Positions 1-9,502 of a stretch of 64,000 bases of DNA are shown here, one piece after another; within the stretch, counting starts at the first letter, position 1; every line of letters starts with the position of its first letter. Position numbers and translations under genes: made by a program. The notes under the pieces were generated by a model that was not told where the DNA came from, did no database searches, and saw only the letters and a program-made list of their open reading frames with translations. Source of the stretch: Pedobacter aquatilis (GTDB lineage Bacteria > Bacteroidota > Bacteroidia > Sphingobacteriales > Sphingobacteriaceae). Location of the stretch: assembly GCF_030409415.1 (NCBI RefSeq), contig NZ_JAUFPW010000036.1, positions 124,001-188,000 of the forward strand. Reading direction: 5' to 3'.

Positions 1-2322
1 GCTTACCAGAGGCTGTTCTGGGCCTAAAACTCGTGGACCAAATTTTGCTTTAAGTGTTTGAGCGAGTGCAAGTGAAGCATTATCCAGAACATTTGAATCT
101 TTATGCTTAATGTAAAGAAAAATCATTCTTGAAAATGGTGGATATAGAAATTTTTCACGTTCCAAAATCTCATCATTATACATTCCATGATAATCATTCT
201 CAACCACCTGCTTAATGATTCGGTTATCAGCATCGTAAGTTTGAATACAAACATTTCCCTGTTCTGCTCGTCTACCTGCCCTACCTGCCACTTGTGCTAA
301 TAATTGATAGCTTCTTTCGTATGCTCTAAAATCAGGATAGCCAAGTAAAGTATCGGCATTTATTACGCCGATTAAACTCAAATTATCAAAATCTAACCCT
401 TTGGCAACCATTTGAGTACCAATTAAAATGTCAGTTTTTTTATCTTGAAAATCAGACAAGATTTGCTGCAGACCATTTTTAGTTCGTGTAGTATCCATAT
501 CCAAACGGGCAATGGTAATTTCCGGATACAATAAACGCAATTCTTCTTCGATGCGTTCTGTACCGAAACCTTTCTGCTCAACGTGGACAGAACCACAAGC
601 CGGGCAAATATTTACGCTACTTTGCTGATAGCCGCAATAATGACAATGTAATTTACCACTGCTTTTGTGATAGGTTAAACTTACATCACAATTCACACAC
701 TTCGGCGTGTAACCGCAGGTTGCGCAAATTAAAATTGTTGCGTATCCTCTTCTATTCTGGAAAAGTACAATTTGTTCCTTTTTACTCAGTGCCAAATCAA
801 TATCCTTAATAAGCACACTCGAGAAGTAAGAAACCATTGTTTTTCGTTTAGTTTCTTCAGAAATACTTACAACTTGCTGATTTGGAAGTTTAACGCCACC
901 AAAACGCTCATGCATCTCTACCAAGCCATATTTTCCATTCAAAGCATTATAATAACTTTCTAAAGATGGCGTAGCGGAACCTAAAACAACCTTTGCTTTA
1001 TGCAAATGCGATAAATATATTGCAGAATCTCGTGCCTGATAGCGAGGTGCGGGGTCGTATTGTTTGTAGGATGGCTCATGTTCTTCATCAATCACAATTA
1101 GCTTTAAATCTTGAAATGGTAAAAATACAGCCGACCTTGCACCCAAAACAACTTTAAAAGCGTTTTGCTTAACCTTGTTCCAAATTTCTACTCTTTCGCT
1201 ATTATTAAATTTTGAGTGATAAACACCAATTGAATTGCCAAAATATTTCTTAATACGCTCAACAATTTGCGTAGTTAGAGCAATTTCAGGTAAAAGGAAA
1301 AGAACCTGACCATCACTATTATTAATAATATTTTCTATTAATTTGATATAAACTTGTGTTTTCCCCGATGCAGTTACACCATGTAATAGCACAACATCTT
1401 TCTCAAGAAAGGATTCGTTAATTTTACTTAACGCATTTTGCTGACTATCATTCAAATTGAAGTTGATGCTGAAATCATCGTCATTAGCACTCAATCTACT
1501 TACAGGTCTTTTTAAAACAGTAAAAACTTCTTTATCAGTTAATGCCTTTAAAGCGCCGGCTCCACAATTACTTTCCTCTAAAAGGTCTTCTTTAGAAATT
1601 GGTAAACCAGCTTTGTTTAATTTTAAGTAGCCCAATAATGCATCTAATTGTTTCGGCGCTCTTTCTAATAGCGCAAAAAGTTGCTTTAAATTCTCTTCAT
1701 CATTATAAAAATCGTTAAGAATTATAAATGATTTTAACAATGGTTTATATTTTTGAATAACTTCTTCGGCAACAAGAATAAGTTCTTTTGCTAATAGCTG
1801 ATTAATTATTGGGTAAATACTTTTCTGTCCGAGAAGTTTAGATACATCGTTAACTGTTAATCGTTGTTGCTTTTTTAAAGTGGAGATTATAATTTCTTCC
1901 TTTTCTGTAACTGAAGTAGTTTCATCATAATCATCCCGAAGTATTAATATTGTTTCACTTGCTAATTTTAAACTTGCCGGCAAAGCGGCAGCCATTACAT
2001 CACCTTCATTACACATGTAATAATCAGTCATCCACTGCCAAAACTTTAGCTGTAATGGTGTCACCACAGGTTCTGCATCTATAATATCAATTATATATTT
2101 TGCTTCATAAACCGTTGGCGGAATGGTCGTAATGTTACTAATTAAGGCTGTATAAATTTTATGCTTACCAAACTGCACTACTACTCTTTTACCAATCTCA
2201 ACTTGGCTATTTAAATCAAAAGGAATGCGGTAAGTGTAGTTTTTTGCCAAAGATAAAGGCAAGATTACCTCTACAAAAAGCGTTTCTCTTTCTGCAAAAA
2301 TATCAGGTTCGAAAGCAATCAT
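1..2322 (-). CDS. priA: Primosomal protein N' (replication restart helicase PriA), C-terminus cut by window edge
   Basis: Encodes the 3'-to-5' superfamily 2 helicase that reloads the replisome at stalled forks. 774 codons are visible and the reading frame is still open at base 1, so the last few dozen residues lie outside. The Walker A motif GVTASGKTQ is near residue 312, the DEEH box near residue 410, and the paired-cysteine zinc-binding insert (CATCGY, CVNC, CHYCG, CPACG) spans about residues 529-577. The helicase motif QVAGRAGR follows. The ATG at 2322 shares one base with the stop codon of the DUF423 gene (TAATG), so the two genes are translationally coupled. The family call is secure. 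Confidence 0.96.
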   Translation of the reverse strand, partial: MIAFEPDIFAERETLFVEVILPLSLAKNYTYRIPFDLNSQVEIGKRVVVQFGKHKIYTALISNITTIPPTVYEAKYIIDIIDAEPVVTPLQLKFWQWMTDYYMCNEGDVMAAALPASLKLASETILILRDDYDETTSVTEKEEIIISTLKKQQRLTVNDVSKLLGQKSIYPIINQLLAKELILVAEEVIQKYKPLLKSFIILNDFYNDEENLKQLFALLERAPKQLDALLGYLKLNKAGLPISKEDLLEESNCGAGALKALTDKEVFTVLKRPVSRLSANDDDFSINFNLNDSQQNALSKINESFLEKDVVLLHGVTASGKTQVYIKLIENIINNSDGQVLFLLPEIALTTQIVERIKKYFGNSIGVYHSKFNNSERVEIWNKVKQNAFKVVLGARSAVFLPFQDLKLIVIDEEHEPSYKQYDPAPRYQARDSAIYLSHLHKAKVVLGSATPSLESYYNALNGKYGLVEMHERFGGVKLPNQQVVSISEETKRKTMVSYFSSVLIKDIDLALSKKEQIVLFQNRRGYATILICATCGYTPKCVNCDVSLTYHKSSGKLHCHYCGYQQSSVNICPACGSVHVEQKGFGTERIEEELRLLYPEITIARLDMDTTRTKNGLQQILSDFQDKKTDILIGTQMVAKGLDFDNLSLIGVINADTLLGYPDFRAYERSYQLLAQVAGRAGRRAEQGNVCIQTYDADNRIIKQVVENDYHGMYNDEILEREKFLYPPFSRMIFLYIKHKDSNVLDNASLALAQTLKAKFGPRVLGPEQPLVS

Positions 2323-2708
2323 TATTTATCCTTTAAAGCGGCGAAGAATAACATTATCCAGCCTAAAACAAAAAGCAAACCTCCTATCGGGGTAATAGGA
2401 CCAATAAAATCAACAAAAGAAATATTTAAAATGGTTCGGCTAGCTAACAAGTATAAAGAACCTGAAAAAAGAATTATTCCAAAGGTAAAACAAAAATATG
2501 CGATGTTAATAAGCTTGTTTCTATATCTTGCAAAGGTTGATAAATACAAAAGTGCAAACGTATGGTAAAATTGGTATTCAACACCTTTCTGCCAAATTTC
2601 TAATGATGGAGCATCAATTGTTGCTTTTAAACCATGTGCACCAAAAGCACCAAGCAAAACAGCAATTGCGCCAAAAAAAGATGCAGTAAGTATAATACGT
2701 TTGTTCAT
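2322..2708 (-). CDS. DUF423 family small membrane protein
   Basis: A 128-residue protein with four predicted membrane helices: residues 5-25, about 50-60, 70-90 and 100-125. The motif FGAIAVLLGAFGAHGLK near the N-terminus is the signature of the DUF423 (YgdD/TMEM256-like) family, and the length matches. Function is unknown in the family; it sits in the inner membrane. It is the first gene of a two-gene unit with priA, overlapping it by one base. I see no TAnnTTTG box upstream, so the promoter is undefined. Confidence 0.85.
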   Translation of the reverse strand: MNKRIILTASFFGAIAVLLGAFGAHGLKATIDAPSLEIWQKGVEYQFYHTFALLYLSTFARYRNKLINIAYFCFTFGIILFSGSLYLLASRTILNISFVDFIGPITPIGGLLFVLGWIMLFFAALKDK

Positions 2709-2781
2709 ATAAATTTTAGCTTAAAGCGATTGCTAAATTAATAAAATGAGTAAGAACTTAGCACAAGTGGATGTAATAATT

Positions 2782-2789
2782 TAAATTTG
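2782..2789 (+). promoter_or_regulatory. Candidate Bacteroidota -7 box TAAATTTG
   Basis: TAAATTTG matches the Bacteroidota consensus TAnnTTTG and lies 12 bases before the ATG at 2802. It overlaps an in-frame TTG codon at 2787, which argues that translation starts at 2802 and not upstream. No clear -33 TTG was seen at the right distance, so this is tentative. Confidence 0.4.
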
Positions 2790-2801
2790 TTGCATAAACA
2801 C

Positions 2802-4370
2802 ATGAAAAAAATTTTAGTTATTTTAATTGTATTAGTAACAGGAGTTGCCTTTATGACATACCTGTACTTTTCGAAATTGAGCAATGAAAATAATGCTAAA
2901 GACCTTGCACTTCAATCTGCTACAAATAATGCAGCATTGATATTTGCATTCCAAAACGATAAAAGTTTTTATCAGATTATTGAAGGTCAAAACCTAATTC
3001 AGCAAGTTTTAGGAGCACAAAAAAATAACCTACTTAAAAGTTTAAAATCATACTTCGTACAAGATCCATCGCTTAATGGTTCTATTTCTAACCAAGAAAT
3101 TTATTTGAGTGTATTGCCAGATGAAGAAAAAACACTTAATTTCTTGATTACAGTTCAAATACAACCAGACAAGACATTTAGAAACATTTTTAACCTTTTA
3201 AAGAATAAATATCCAGTTAATAACGAAGGCAATAACATTTACAAGGTTAGCCTTAATGATAGCTTAGCTTTATTCATCGGCATACAAAATCAGGTTATTA
3301 CAGCATCTACATCAAAAAAACTAATAATTGATGCAGCGGTTCGGTTAACTGAAAACCCTTTCACAGAATATATTAAACTAAATAATACTCAAAACAAAAA
3401 TGTTTTAGGGCAAATTTATATTAACTACAATAAGGCACCCTTACTTTTAAAAAATATTCTTGCAGGTAATATAAGTGGAGAAATATCAGTTCTTGATAAG
3501 CAAAATAGCTTCGCATCATTGAGTTATAATTTTAGCAAGGAAAAGATTCTTTTTAATGGAACTACAGAATTAAAAGACGCTGATAATTACTTAAAACTTT
3601 TTGAACAAATACCTAATCAAGATATTTCTATAACCAATATATTACCTTACAATACAGCTAATTATACTGTTTATGCTTTTGATAAATATGAAAATTGGAG
3701 AAATAAATTAAGTGCTTGGCAAGCATCCTTAAATGATATTAAAAAAACTGAAAACGTAATAAATAGTGTAAAAAATGATTACAGGGTTGACTTGAGTTCC
3801 ATATTTAATACTTATACTAAAAATCAATTTATCTGCTTTCAATTAAGCACTGCTGAAAAGCTTGGCGCAATATCCTTATCCAATGGAGAAAAAGTTAAAC
3901 AACTTCTACTGGATGTTAGTACAGATTATAACGACGAGATTAAAGTATTTAAACAACCGGAAATATTATACGCTTTTTTTGGTGCGCCACTAAAAAAATT
4001 CAGCCGACCTTATTACACAATTATTGATAACAACTTAGTTTTTGCTAATAATGCAAGTACAATTGAATCATTTTTAAATAGCTACAAGAACAATAAGTTA
4101 TTAATAAACGAACAATCTTATCTTGAGGCCTTAAATTTGGTATCCTCACAATCAAATGTTAGCTTTTATGTGAACGGCAATAACTCTAAAGATATATTTC
4201 GTTCTAATGTACTGTTACCCTACTACAAACACTTAAGGGCAGATAGTGGATTAAAAAGGTTCGATACATTTTATTATCAAATGAGTGCTGATGGAAACAA
4301 GTTCATAACTAACTTATTATTAAACAAATATTTAAAGTCTGAAATACCAGATACAACAAGCAACCGTTAA
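2802..4370 (+). CDS. Membrane-anchored envelope protein of unknown function (about 522 aa)
   Basis: I chose the ATG at 2802 over the in-frame TTG at 2787 because the TTG overlaps a likely -7 box. Residues 5-24 form one hydrophobic segment after a lysine pair, which suggests a signal anchor; the remainder is hydrophilic and asparagine-rich with no cysteines suited to a lipobox. The body alternates short beta-like stretches (for example FLITVQIQPD) and looks like a repeated alpha/beta extracytoplasmic fold, possibly DUF3352-like, but this is not certain. It is followed 27 bases later by an outer-membrane protein gene on the same strand, so the two are probably co-transcribed and act in the envelope. 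Confidence 0.75.
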   Translation: MKKILVILIVLVTGVAFMTYLYFSKLSNENNAKDLALQSATNNAALIFAFQNDKSFYQIIEGQNLIQQVLGAQKNNLLKSLKSYFVQDPSLNGSISNQEIYLSVLPDEEKTLNFLITVQIQPDKTFRNIFNLLKNKYPVNNEGNNIYKVSLNDSLALFIGIQNQVITASTSKKLIIDAAVRLTENPFTEYIKLNNTQNKNVLGQIYINYNKAPLLLKNILAGNISGEISVLDKQNSFASLSYNFSKEKILFNGTTELKDADNYLKLFEQIPNQDISITNILPYNTANYTVYAFDKYENWRNKLSAWQASLNDIKKTENVINSVKNDYRVDLSSIFNTYTKNQFICFQLSTAEKLGAISLSNGEKVKQLLLDVSTDYNDEIKVFKQPEILYAFFGAPLKKFSRPYYTIIDNNLVFANNASTIESFLNSYKNNKLLINEQSYLEALNLVSSQSNVSFYVNGNNSKDIFRSNVLLPYYKHLRADSGLKRFDTFYYQMSADGNKFITNLLLNKYLKSEIPDTTSNR

Positions 4371-4397
4371 TACAATCGTAGCCAAGAATTATATTTA

Positions 4398-5804
4398 ATG
4401 AAGAAACTTTTACTTGCCGCACTTATTATCTTATTTTATCAAACATCTTTTAGCCAGCAATATGCATTATTTGGCACTAAAACTATGTTTGATGCCTTTG
4501 AAAATCCATCTCAAAAATCATTTGTTTTAGATTCTTCCAGGAAATTTTCTTCGAATTTTTTCTTACCATACTTTGGCGTAAATGCTGCAAATACAGGCAG
4601 TTCTGAGGATGTAGTTAGAAAATTGATTAACGAAGGTGTAAACGATACTCGCTCGTTACCGATTAATACAGGAGAGATAAATCGGTTATACGAAAATAGC
4701 AATATGTACGTACTCACATTAAGAGTATTCAAATCATATAAATATCAAAAAGAAATGGGCTTTGCATGGCAAATCCGTTCGGATGCGCAAATTAATTACA
4801 CCAATGAAACATTAGCCATTTTTGATTCGTATAGAAGATTCCCTCAACAACAAGCTTTAAATGATATTTTTAACACCAACGGATATCAGCAATCTTACCA
4901 TCAATTTAGTTTTACTTACCGCGAAAACTATAACAAGCGTTTAGCTTTTGGGGTCAAAGCCAGCTTATTAAGTGGTATTGTTTATAATGATTTAAATATT
5001 TCTGATTCATATTTATATATAAATCCAGAAACTAATACTTTAGATATTGGCCTGACCGGAACCTACTCCGCCAATTTTAACGACCAAAATAAAATTAACA
5101 GAAATACATTTATTCCTAAATTTAAAAATCCAGGAATTTCAGTGGGCTTTAGTACAAATTACACAACCAAAAAAGGCTTGTTTTTAATGGCGAACGTTAA
5201 GGATCTAGGCTTTATTTGGTGGCGAAATAATACACACAAAACTACCGTATCCACAAATAAACAGATTAATTTAGAAGAAGGACAAAGCAATACTAACGAA
5301 GAAATTAGAGATATTTTCCAACTTAATGAACAACCGGAAAAATTCACAGCGCTAACAAATGCCAAGGCAGATATTTACCTATCAAAAACGTATGGCTTTT
5401 ACAAACCTGGAATAGCTGTTTCAAAGAATTTATTTTATCGTGGTGGCGATATTGCTTTCATAAACACTTTCAATTATAATAATTTATCTGGAAGCGTAAT
5501 ACCGCTCTATAACTTAAATAGTGTATTTATGGTTGGATTGCAGGGTAAATATCAAACTCCAAATTTTGAGTTTTTTATGGGAACTGATAATTTGCTTTCT
5601 TCTGCAAGTACAGCATCCGGACTGATTAAACGAGATGGAACAATTGGCAGTGGCGCAAATGGAGCTTCATTTTATATGGGTTTGGGAATAAAATTCGGAA
5701 ATACTGTAAACCACCCACAATTTAGTGATGTTATGCCAGGAATAAATGATAACGAAGGTGGTAGTTTCTTTAAAAATCTATTTTCAATTTTCAAGAGGAA
5801 ATAA
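4398..5804 (+). CDS. Outer-membrane beta-barrel protein, DUF5723-like
   Basis: A 468-residue protein with a clear Sec signal peptide (MKKLLLAALIILFYQTSFSQ, cleavage near residue 19). After it come many alternating strands with aromatic ends, such as FAWQIRSDAQINY and FSFTYRENYN, plus glycine-rich turns, which is the pattern of a Bacteroidota outer-membrane barrel. The opening region QYALFGTKTMFDAFENPSQ resembles DUF5723 proteins. A 25-residue C-terminal tail ends in FFKNLFSIFKRK. Probably co-transcribed with the preceding anchored protein. Exact role unknown. Confidence 0.7.
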   Translation: MKKLLLAALIILFYQTSFSQQYALFGTKTMFDAFENPSQKSFVLDSSRKFSSNFFLPYFGVNAANTGSSEDVVRKLINEGVNDTRSLPINTGEINRLYENSNMYVLTLRVFKSYKYQKEMGFAWQIRSDAQINYTNETLAIFDSYRRFPQQQALNDIFNTNGYQQSYHQFSFTYRENYNKRLAFGVKASLLSGIVYNDLNISDSYLYINPETNTLDIGLTGTYSANFNDQNKINRNTFIPKFKNPGISVGFSTNYTTKKGLFLMANVKDLGFIWWRNNTHKTTVSTNKQINLEEGQSNTNEEIRDIFQLNEQPEKFTALTNAKADIYLSKTYGFYKPGIAVSKNLFYRGGDIAFINTFNYNNLSGSVIPLYNLNSVFMVGLQGKYQTPNFEFFMGTDNLLSSASTASGLIKRDGTIGSGANGASFYMGLGIKFGNTVNHPQFSDVMPGINDNEGGSFFKNLFSIFKRK

Positions 5805-5810
5805 TCTGTT

Positions 5811-6497
5811 TTAAACCCTTTTCTTTGGTTGTGTTAAAACAAAATCTTTAAGATAAAACGGCTCGAAATAAGCAACATCTTCAAAATTACCGATTTGATA
5901 ATTTTGATAGGCTAAAGTCGACATATTATTGCCTGAGTTAAAATTATTGTTATTGAATTTTGCAGTTTGTTGATTTAAAACTTCGGCACATTTATTAGAA
6001 CCATCTCCAATAAATGTTACAGTTTGGTTAGATAGGAAGTTTTCGAAACTGTTTTCATCAATAATTTTGGCGGAAGTTTCTTCTAAAACATTTAATTGAT
6101 TATCGAAAACAGAAGTATACACTTCCATCCTTCTGGCATCAATCATTGGGCAAATTAAACCATTATAATTTGGGTTTTGCTCCACAAATCCGGCAGCCAT
6201 CATCTTAAGCGTTTCAATTCCAATTAGGGGTTTATCCAAAGCATAACACAATCCTTTAGCGGTAGATACACCAATCCTTAAACCAGTGTAAGAGCCTGGA
6301 CCCTTGCTAATTGCTACAGCATCCAAATCACCGTAGCTTAGTCCAGCTGACTTTATAACCTCATCAATAAATAACGTTAGCTTGCTTGCGTGCAAATTTT
6401 GACCAATTTCTTCTTTAACAAAAATTGTTTTTCCATCGATAGATAAAGCAACAGAGCAAACAGAAGTTGCCGTTTCGATTTGAAGTATTTTAGCCAT
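5811..6497 (-). CDS. tsaB: tRNA threonylcarbamoyladenosine biosynthesis protein TsaB
   Basis: TsaB is the ASKHA-fold partner of TsaD in making t6A37 on ANN-decoding tRNAs. The N-terminus ILQIETATSVCSVAL carries the phosphate-1-like motif, and KGPGSYTGLRIGVSTAKGL (about residues 65-83) is the family signature. The length of 228 residues is normal. The C-terminus converges on the DUF5723-like gene with a 6-base gap. A TATCTTTG (-7-like) box lies only 5 bases before the ATG, so the mRNA may be nearly leaderless, though no -33 TTG was found at the right spacing. Confidence 0.93.
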   Translation of the reverse strand: MAKILQIETATSVCSVALSIDGKTIFVKEEIGQNLHASKLTLFIDEVIKSAGLSYGDLDAVAISKGPGSYTGLRIGVSTAKGLCYALDKPLIGIETLKMMAAGFVEQNPNYNGLICPMIDARRMEVYTSVFDNQLNVLEETSAKIIDENSFENFLSNQTVTFIGDGSNKCAEVLNQQTAKFNNNNFNSGNNMSTLAYQNYQIGNFEDVAYFEPFYLKDFVLTQPKKRV

Positions 6498-6576
6498 AAC
6501 GCAAAGATATTAAAGAAATGGAAAATGTGAGATGGTAAATGTTTACACCATGATATAAACCTAAGGTAGGGTTGAT

Positions 6577-6807
6577 TTAAGGCACCGGGTCATGGCCATG
6601 AGCACCCCAAGGATGACACCTACCAATTCGTTTTAAAGCCATCCAACCGCCTTTAAATGGTCCATATTTTTTGATTGCCTCGATGCCATATTGCGAACAT
6701 GTTGGCGTAAACCTACAATTAGCACCTAGCATTGGCGAAATTGCATATTGATAAACTTTTATCAAACCTAAAAAAAACCAGCCAAATACTTTATTTACTA
6801 GCTTCAT
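6577..6807 (-). CDS. yidD: Membrane protein insertion efficiency factor YidD
   Basis: A 76-residue amphipathic protein that helps YidC insert inner-membrane proteins. The conserved block [20 protein letters not shown] with its two cysteines, and GRCHPWG near the C-terminus, are diagnostic. Its start overlaps the end of rnpA by 17 bases, the standard rpmH-rnpA-yidD order, so expression is coupled. Confidence 0.95.
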   Translation of the reverse strand: MKLVNKVFGWFFLGLIKVYQYAISPMLGANCRFTPTCSQYGIEAIKKYGPFKGGWMALKRIGRCHPWGAHGHDPVP

Positions 6808-7189
6808 CCGGATTAATTAAATTTTGAAAACGCTTAAATGTAGAAATCAGTTTTTTCTCAATCAAGGCAAAATCATATTTATCCTTACCAACAAATTGAA
6901 TTGAAAATAATAGCAAACCCTTATTTTCTGGTAAAAGAGCATAAAATTTTTGTGCTTTATTTAATCGATAAGCTTCGCGAATGCGACGTTTTAAAAGATT
7001 ACGGTCTACCGCCTTTTTGTACCGCTTTTTTGGCACATTAATTACCACCTGAACGGGAACTTCAATTTTATCTTCGATAAAAATGTATGAAACTCGAAAT
7101 GGATATAATAAAAAAGAAGAACCGTTTCTAAACAGCAGTTCTAAATATTTCCTGCTGCATAACCGTTCTTCTTTTCTGAATGTGTACAT
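6791..7189 (-). CDS. rnpA: Ribonuclease P protein component
   Basis: RnpA binds the RNase P catalytic RNA and helps remove 5' leaders from pre-tRNAs. The signature [20 protein letters not shown] (about residues 60-79) is the RNR motif, preceded by [10 protein letters not shown]. The basic N-terminus [11 protein letters not shown] also fits. The 132-residue length is normal. It lies 66 bases downstream of rpmH and overlaps yidD. Confidence 0.95.
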   Translation of the reverse strand: MYTFRKEERLCSRKYLELLFRNGSSFLLYPFRVSYIFIEDKIEVPVQVVINVPKKRYKKAVDRNLLKRRIREAYRLNKAQKFYALLPENKGLLLFSIQFVGKDKYDFALIEKKLISTFKRFQNLINPDEASK

Positions 7190-7255
7190 GTTTTTTTGAC
7201 TGATAATTGCAGATTTGATCTGCCTTTTCTGAAATTACAGAAAAGCAATCAAAAA

Positions 7256-7414
7256 TTATGCTTTATGCTTACGCTCGTCTGAAACTGTTAATCTTTTTCT
7301 TCCTTTAGCACGACGTGATGCTAATACTCGTCTGCCGTTAGCTGTTGCCATTCTTTCGCGGAAGCCGTGTTTGTTTCTTCTCTTTCTTTGCGAAGGTTGG
7401 TATGTTCTTTTCAT
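7256..7414 (-). CDS. rpmH: 50S ribosomal protein L34
   Basis: A 52-residue, highly basic protein read directly on the minus strand, starting [18 protein letters not shown] and ending RKHKA. This is the L34 signature ([28 protein letters not shown]). It heads the rpmH-rnpA-yidD group and has its own well-formed promoter 40 bases upstream. Confidence 0.97.
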   Translation of the reverse strand: MKRTYQPSQRKRRNKHGFRERMATANGRRVLASRRAKGRKRLTVSDERKHKA

Positions 7415-7453
7415 GACTGTATATTATCTTATTAATTTCAAAATTAAGAGGTG

Positions 7454-7484
7454 CAAATATAAAAGTATTCATTTATAAATGCAA
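7454..7484 (-). promoter_or_regulatory. Promoter of the rpmH-rnpA-yidD group
   Basis: On the minus strand a TTG at 7484-7482 is followed after 20 bases by TATATTTG at 7461-7454. This matches the Bacteroidota layout of a -33 TTG and a -7 TAnnTTTG with about 19-20 bases between. It would give a 5' leader of roughly 30-35 bases before rpmH. It is one of the clearest promoters in the window. Confidence 0.6.
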
Positions 7485-7550
7485 GTCTGTTTAATTATTA
7501 TTTTTCTAATCGAAAAGCAAATGTAGTAATTCTTTTCAAAATTGGTCCCC

Positions 7551-7602
7551 CCTTCGCTTCAAGCCCGAGAAAATCGGGGCTTTCTCGCTAGAGTCGGGTT
7601 TA
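7551..7602. repeat. G+C-rich overlapping inverted repeats between rpmH and the lytTR gene
   Basis: A short G+C-rich island in A+T-rich flanks. It can fold as AGCCC-GAGAAAATC-GGGGCT or, exclusively, as CGAGAAA-ATCGGGGC-TTTCTCG, and an outer CCCGA also faces TCGGG. It could be a terminator for the minus-strand lytTR gene (stop at 7642) or a REP-like intergenic repeat. No second copy was seen in this window. Confidence 0.4.
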
Positions 7603-7641
7603 AATTAAAACTGTCTCTGCTCCTATTAATGTGCAAAAAGC

Positions 7642-8376
7642 CTATAAACCTAAAGCCGCTTTCAATTTTACATAACCAGTTTTGCTAACCGGTAACCAAA
7701 TATCCGATTTAAGCAAAACCACATAGCTATCTTTCTCTTTCAATTCTATTTTAGTTACCTGAGCTAAATTTATAATGTATGAACGGTGAATACGAATAAA
7801 CACTTCCGCATCAAGTGTTTTCTCAAAATAAGCCATCGTTTTGTTCTTGTAAAAAGAACCTTCAGTTGTACTTAGTTTAACATAATCATCATCAGCTTCG
7901 AAGTAATTAATTTCGGCAACTGGAATAATTTTGATTACGCCATCTTTTTTAACCACAACTCTATTATTCTGGCTCGGACTAAGCGCTGCAGCATCTAAAA
8001 CGGCCTCCGTATTCTCTGTTTGATTTAACCTTGCAGGTAATTTCTTGATTGCTGCATCAAATCTTGTTTTATCAATCGGCTTTAATAAATAATCTACAGC
8101 ATTAACCTCAAAAGCCTTAATTGCGTATTCATCAAAAGCAGTTGTAAAAATTACGGCTGGTTTATCTTCTACAAGCTCCAACATTTCAAAGCCACTAATT
8201 TTTGGCATTTGTATATCTAAGAAAATCAAATCAGGCTTATGCTGCGTAATTGCTTTCAAACCTTCAAAACCATCGCAGCATTCTGCAACTACCTCAATTT
8301 CTTTATGTTCTGAAAGGTAGAATTTAACAATATCTCTGGCTAAAGGCTCATCATCAATTAATATGGTCCTGATCAT
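7642..8376 (-). CDS. LytTR-family response regulator
   Basis: A 244-residue two-component regulator. The receiver domain (residues 1-120) has the acidic pair D8/D9 and phospho-acceptor D54 in LIFLDIQMP, with the KP switch lysine in YLLKPIDKTRF. The C-terminal LytTR DNA-binding domain (about 140-244) contains YFEADDDYVKL and FIRIHRSYIINL. It overlaps the 3' end of the upstream histidine kinase gene by 23 bases, so the two are a cognate pair. Likely target: envelope stress genes, judged from the LiaF-like neighbour (inference). Confidence 0.93.
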   Translation of the reverse strand: MIRTILIDDEPLARDIVKFYLSEHKEIEVVAECCDGFEGLKAITQHKPDLIFLDIQMPKISGFEMLELVEDKPAVIFTTAFDEYAIKAFEVNAVDYLLKPIDKTRFDAAIKKLPARLNQTENTEAVLDAAALSPSQNNRVVVKKDGVIKIIPVAEINYFEADDDYVKLSTTEGSFYKNKTMAYFEKTLDAEVFIRIHRSYIINLAQVTKIELKEKDSYVVLLKSDIWLPVSKTGYVKLKAALGL

Positions 8377-9415
8377 TTTTTTGAGGAATTTTTAAGGTTG
8401 TAATATATAAATTATTTGCCTCAATTTCGGTTCTTAAAAGTTCAGGATTTGCAAAAAGCAGGTACAATCTCCTTTTAATTGCAGTTAAACCGAACCCAGT
8501 TCCACCAGTTGCTTTCATTTCAGGATCAAATGGATTTTGCACACGCAGTTGCAAAATATTATCGTTAACAGTTACATCAACCTTAATAGTTATTGCAGTT
8601 GATGTATTATAAAGACCAAATTTAATGGCATTTTCTACAATTGGCTGCAACAATGTGCCTGGCAAACATAATCTATGTGTGTCTTCATCAACATTAACTT
8701 CAATATTTAAACGATGACTAAACCTAACCTTTTCAATATCAAGGTAAAGTTGAATATATTCCATTTCATCCTCTACCGAAACCCACAATTCATCATCCCT
8801 TTTAAGTGTACCACGTAAAAAAGATGCGAGCTTGGTAATCATTACTCCGGCTTCTTTTGGATTAACCATTGTTAATGCAAAAACAGAATTCAAACTATTG
8901 AAAAGAAAGTGTGGTTGCAGTTGGTGCCTCAATTTATTTAATTCGGCCTCTTTGGCTAAATTTTGTGCTGCAAGTAACCTCGATTGTGTTTCTGATTGTT
9001 CCTCTAACCGATACCACAAAATATTTGCCAATGCACACCACCCCAAACACATAAAAGAAATTAACCCTCTAAAAGCAAACGAAAAATTATAGAAATCTTT
9101 ATAGTCTTTAAAATCGGTAAAAATGTAAAACAAACCATATTTAGACAGATAAACAATTACAAAAGTTAATGCAAGCGTTATAATAAGCACATACATTATT
9201 CTTTCATTTTTTGGCTGATAGTAACCAAGCATATTACTAATGCTAATGCAAGCAATGGCGAGTAAAAAATTATTTATAGCACTATCCGTTATCGCAATAA
9301 TCCACGAAAAATTTACAACATAGTGTATCCCAATGGCACACAAAATAGTCCAGCACAGTGCAATACCAAGAGATATTTTCTGTATTTGAGGAACTGAAAG
9401 CGGTCTTGTTGTCAA
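8354..9415 (-). CDS. LytS/YehU-type sensor histidine kinase
   Basis: A 353-residue integral membrane kinase: about four membrane helices (residues 15-35, 45-65, 72-100, 112-135), a coiled linker, then the His_kinase domain with QPHFLFNSLN (H169 phospho-acceptor) and a HATPase_c domain with VENAIKFG and GGTGFGL. It starts with TTG; an in-frame TAA lies just upstream and no nearby ATG keeps the first helix, which supports the TTG. It pairs with the overlapping LytTR regulator. Confidence 0.92.
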   Translation of the reverse strand: MTTRPLSVPQIQKISLGIALCWTILCAIGIHYVVNFSWIIAITDSAINNFLLAIACISISNMLGYYQPKNERIMYVLIITLALTFVIVYLSKYGLFYIFTDFKDYKDFYNFSFAFRGLISFMCLGWCALANILWYRLEEQSETQSRLLAAQNLAKEAELNKLRHQLQPHFLFNSLNSVFALTMVNPKEAGVMITKLASFLRGTLKRDDELWVSVEDEMEYIQLYLDIEKVRFSHRLNIEVNVDEDTHRLCLPGTLLQPIVENAIKFGLYNTSTAITIKVDVTVNDNILQLRVQNPFDPEMKATGGTGFGLTAIKRRLYLLFANPELLRTEIEANNLYITTLKIPQKNDQDHIN

Positions 9416-9502
9416 AATTTATAGGTTTAGTTTAGTGGATTAGTTCATTGTGGTTTTATAAAAATATTAGGCAGATTATTTTGCCTCATATTTCGCAAAA
9501 GT

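Noticed and set aside
772-963. 63-codon frame opposite priA
   Set aside because: Entirely inside the well-supported priA gene on the other strand; a shadow frame.
9470-9487. Terminator between the LiaF-like and LytS genes
   Set aside because: AGGCA/TGCCT is only a 5-base stem; it could be chance and would split a probable operon.
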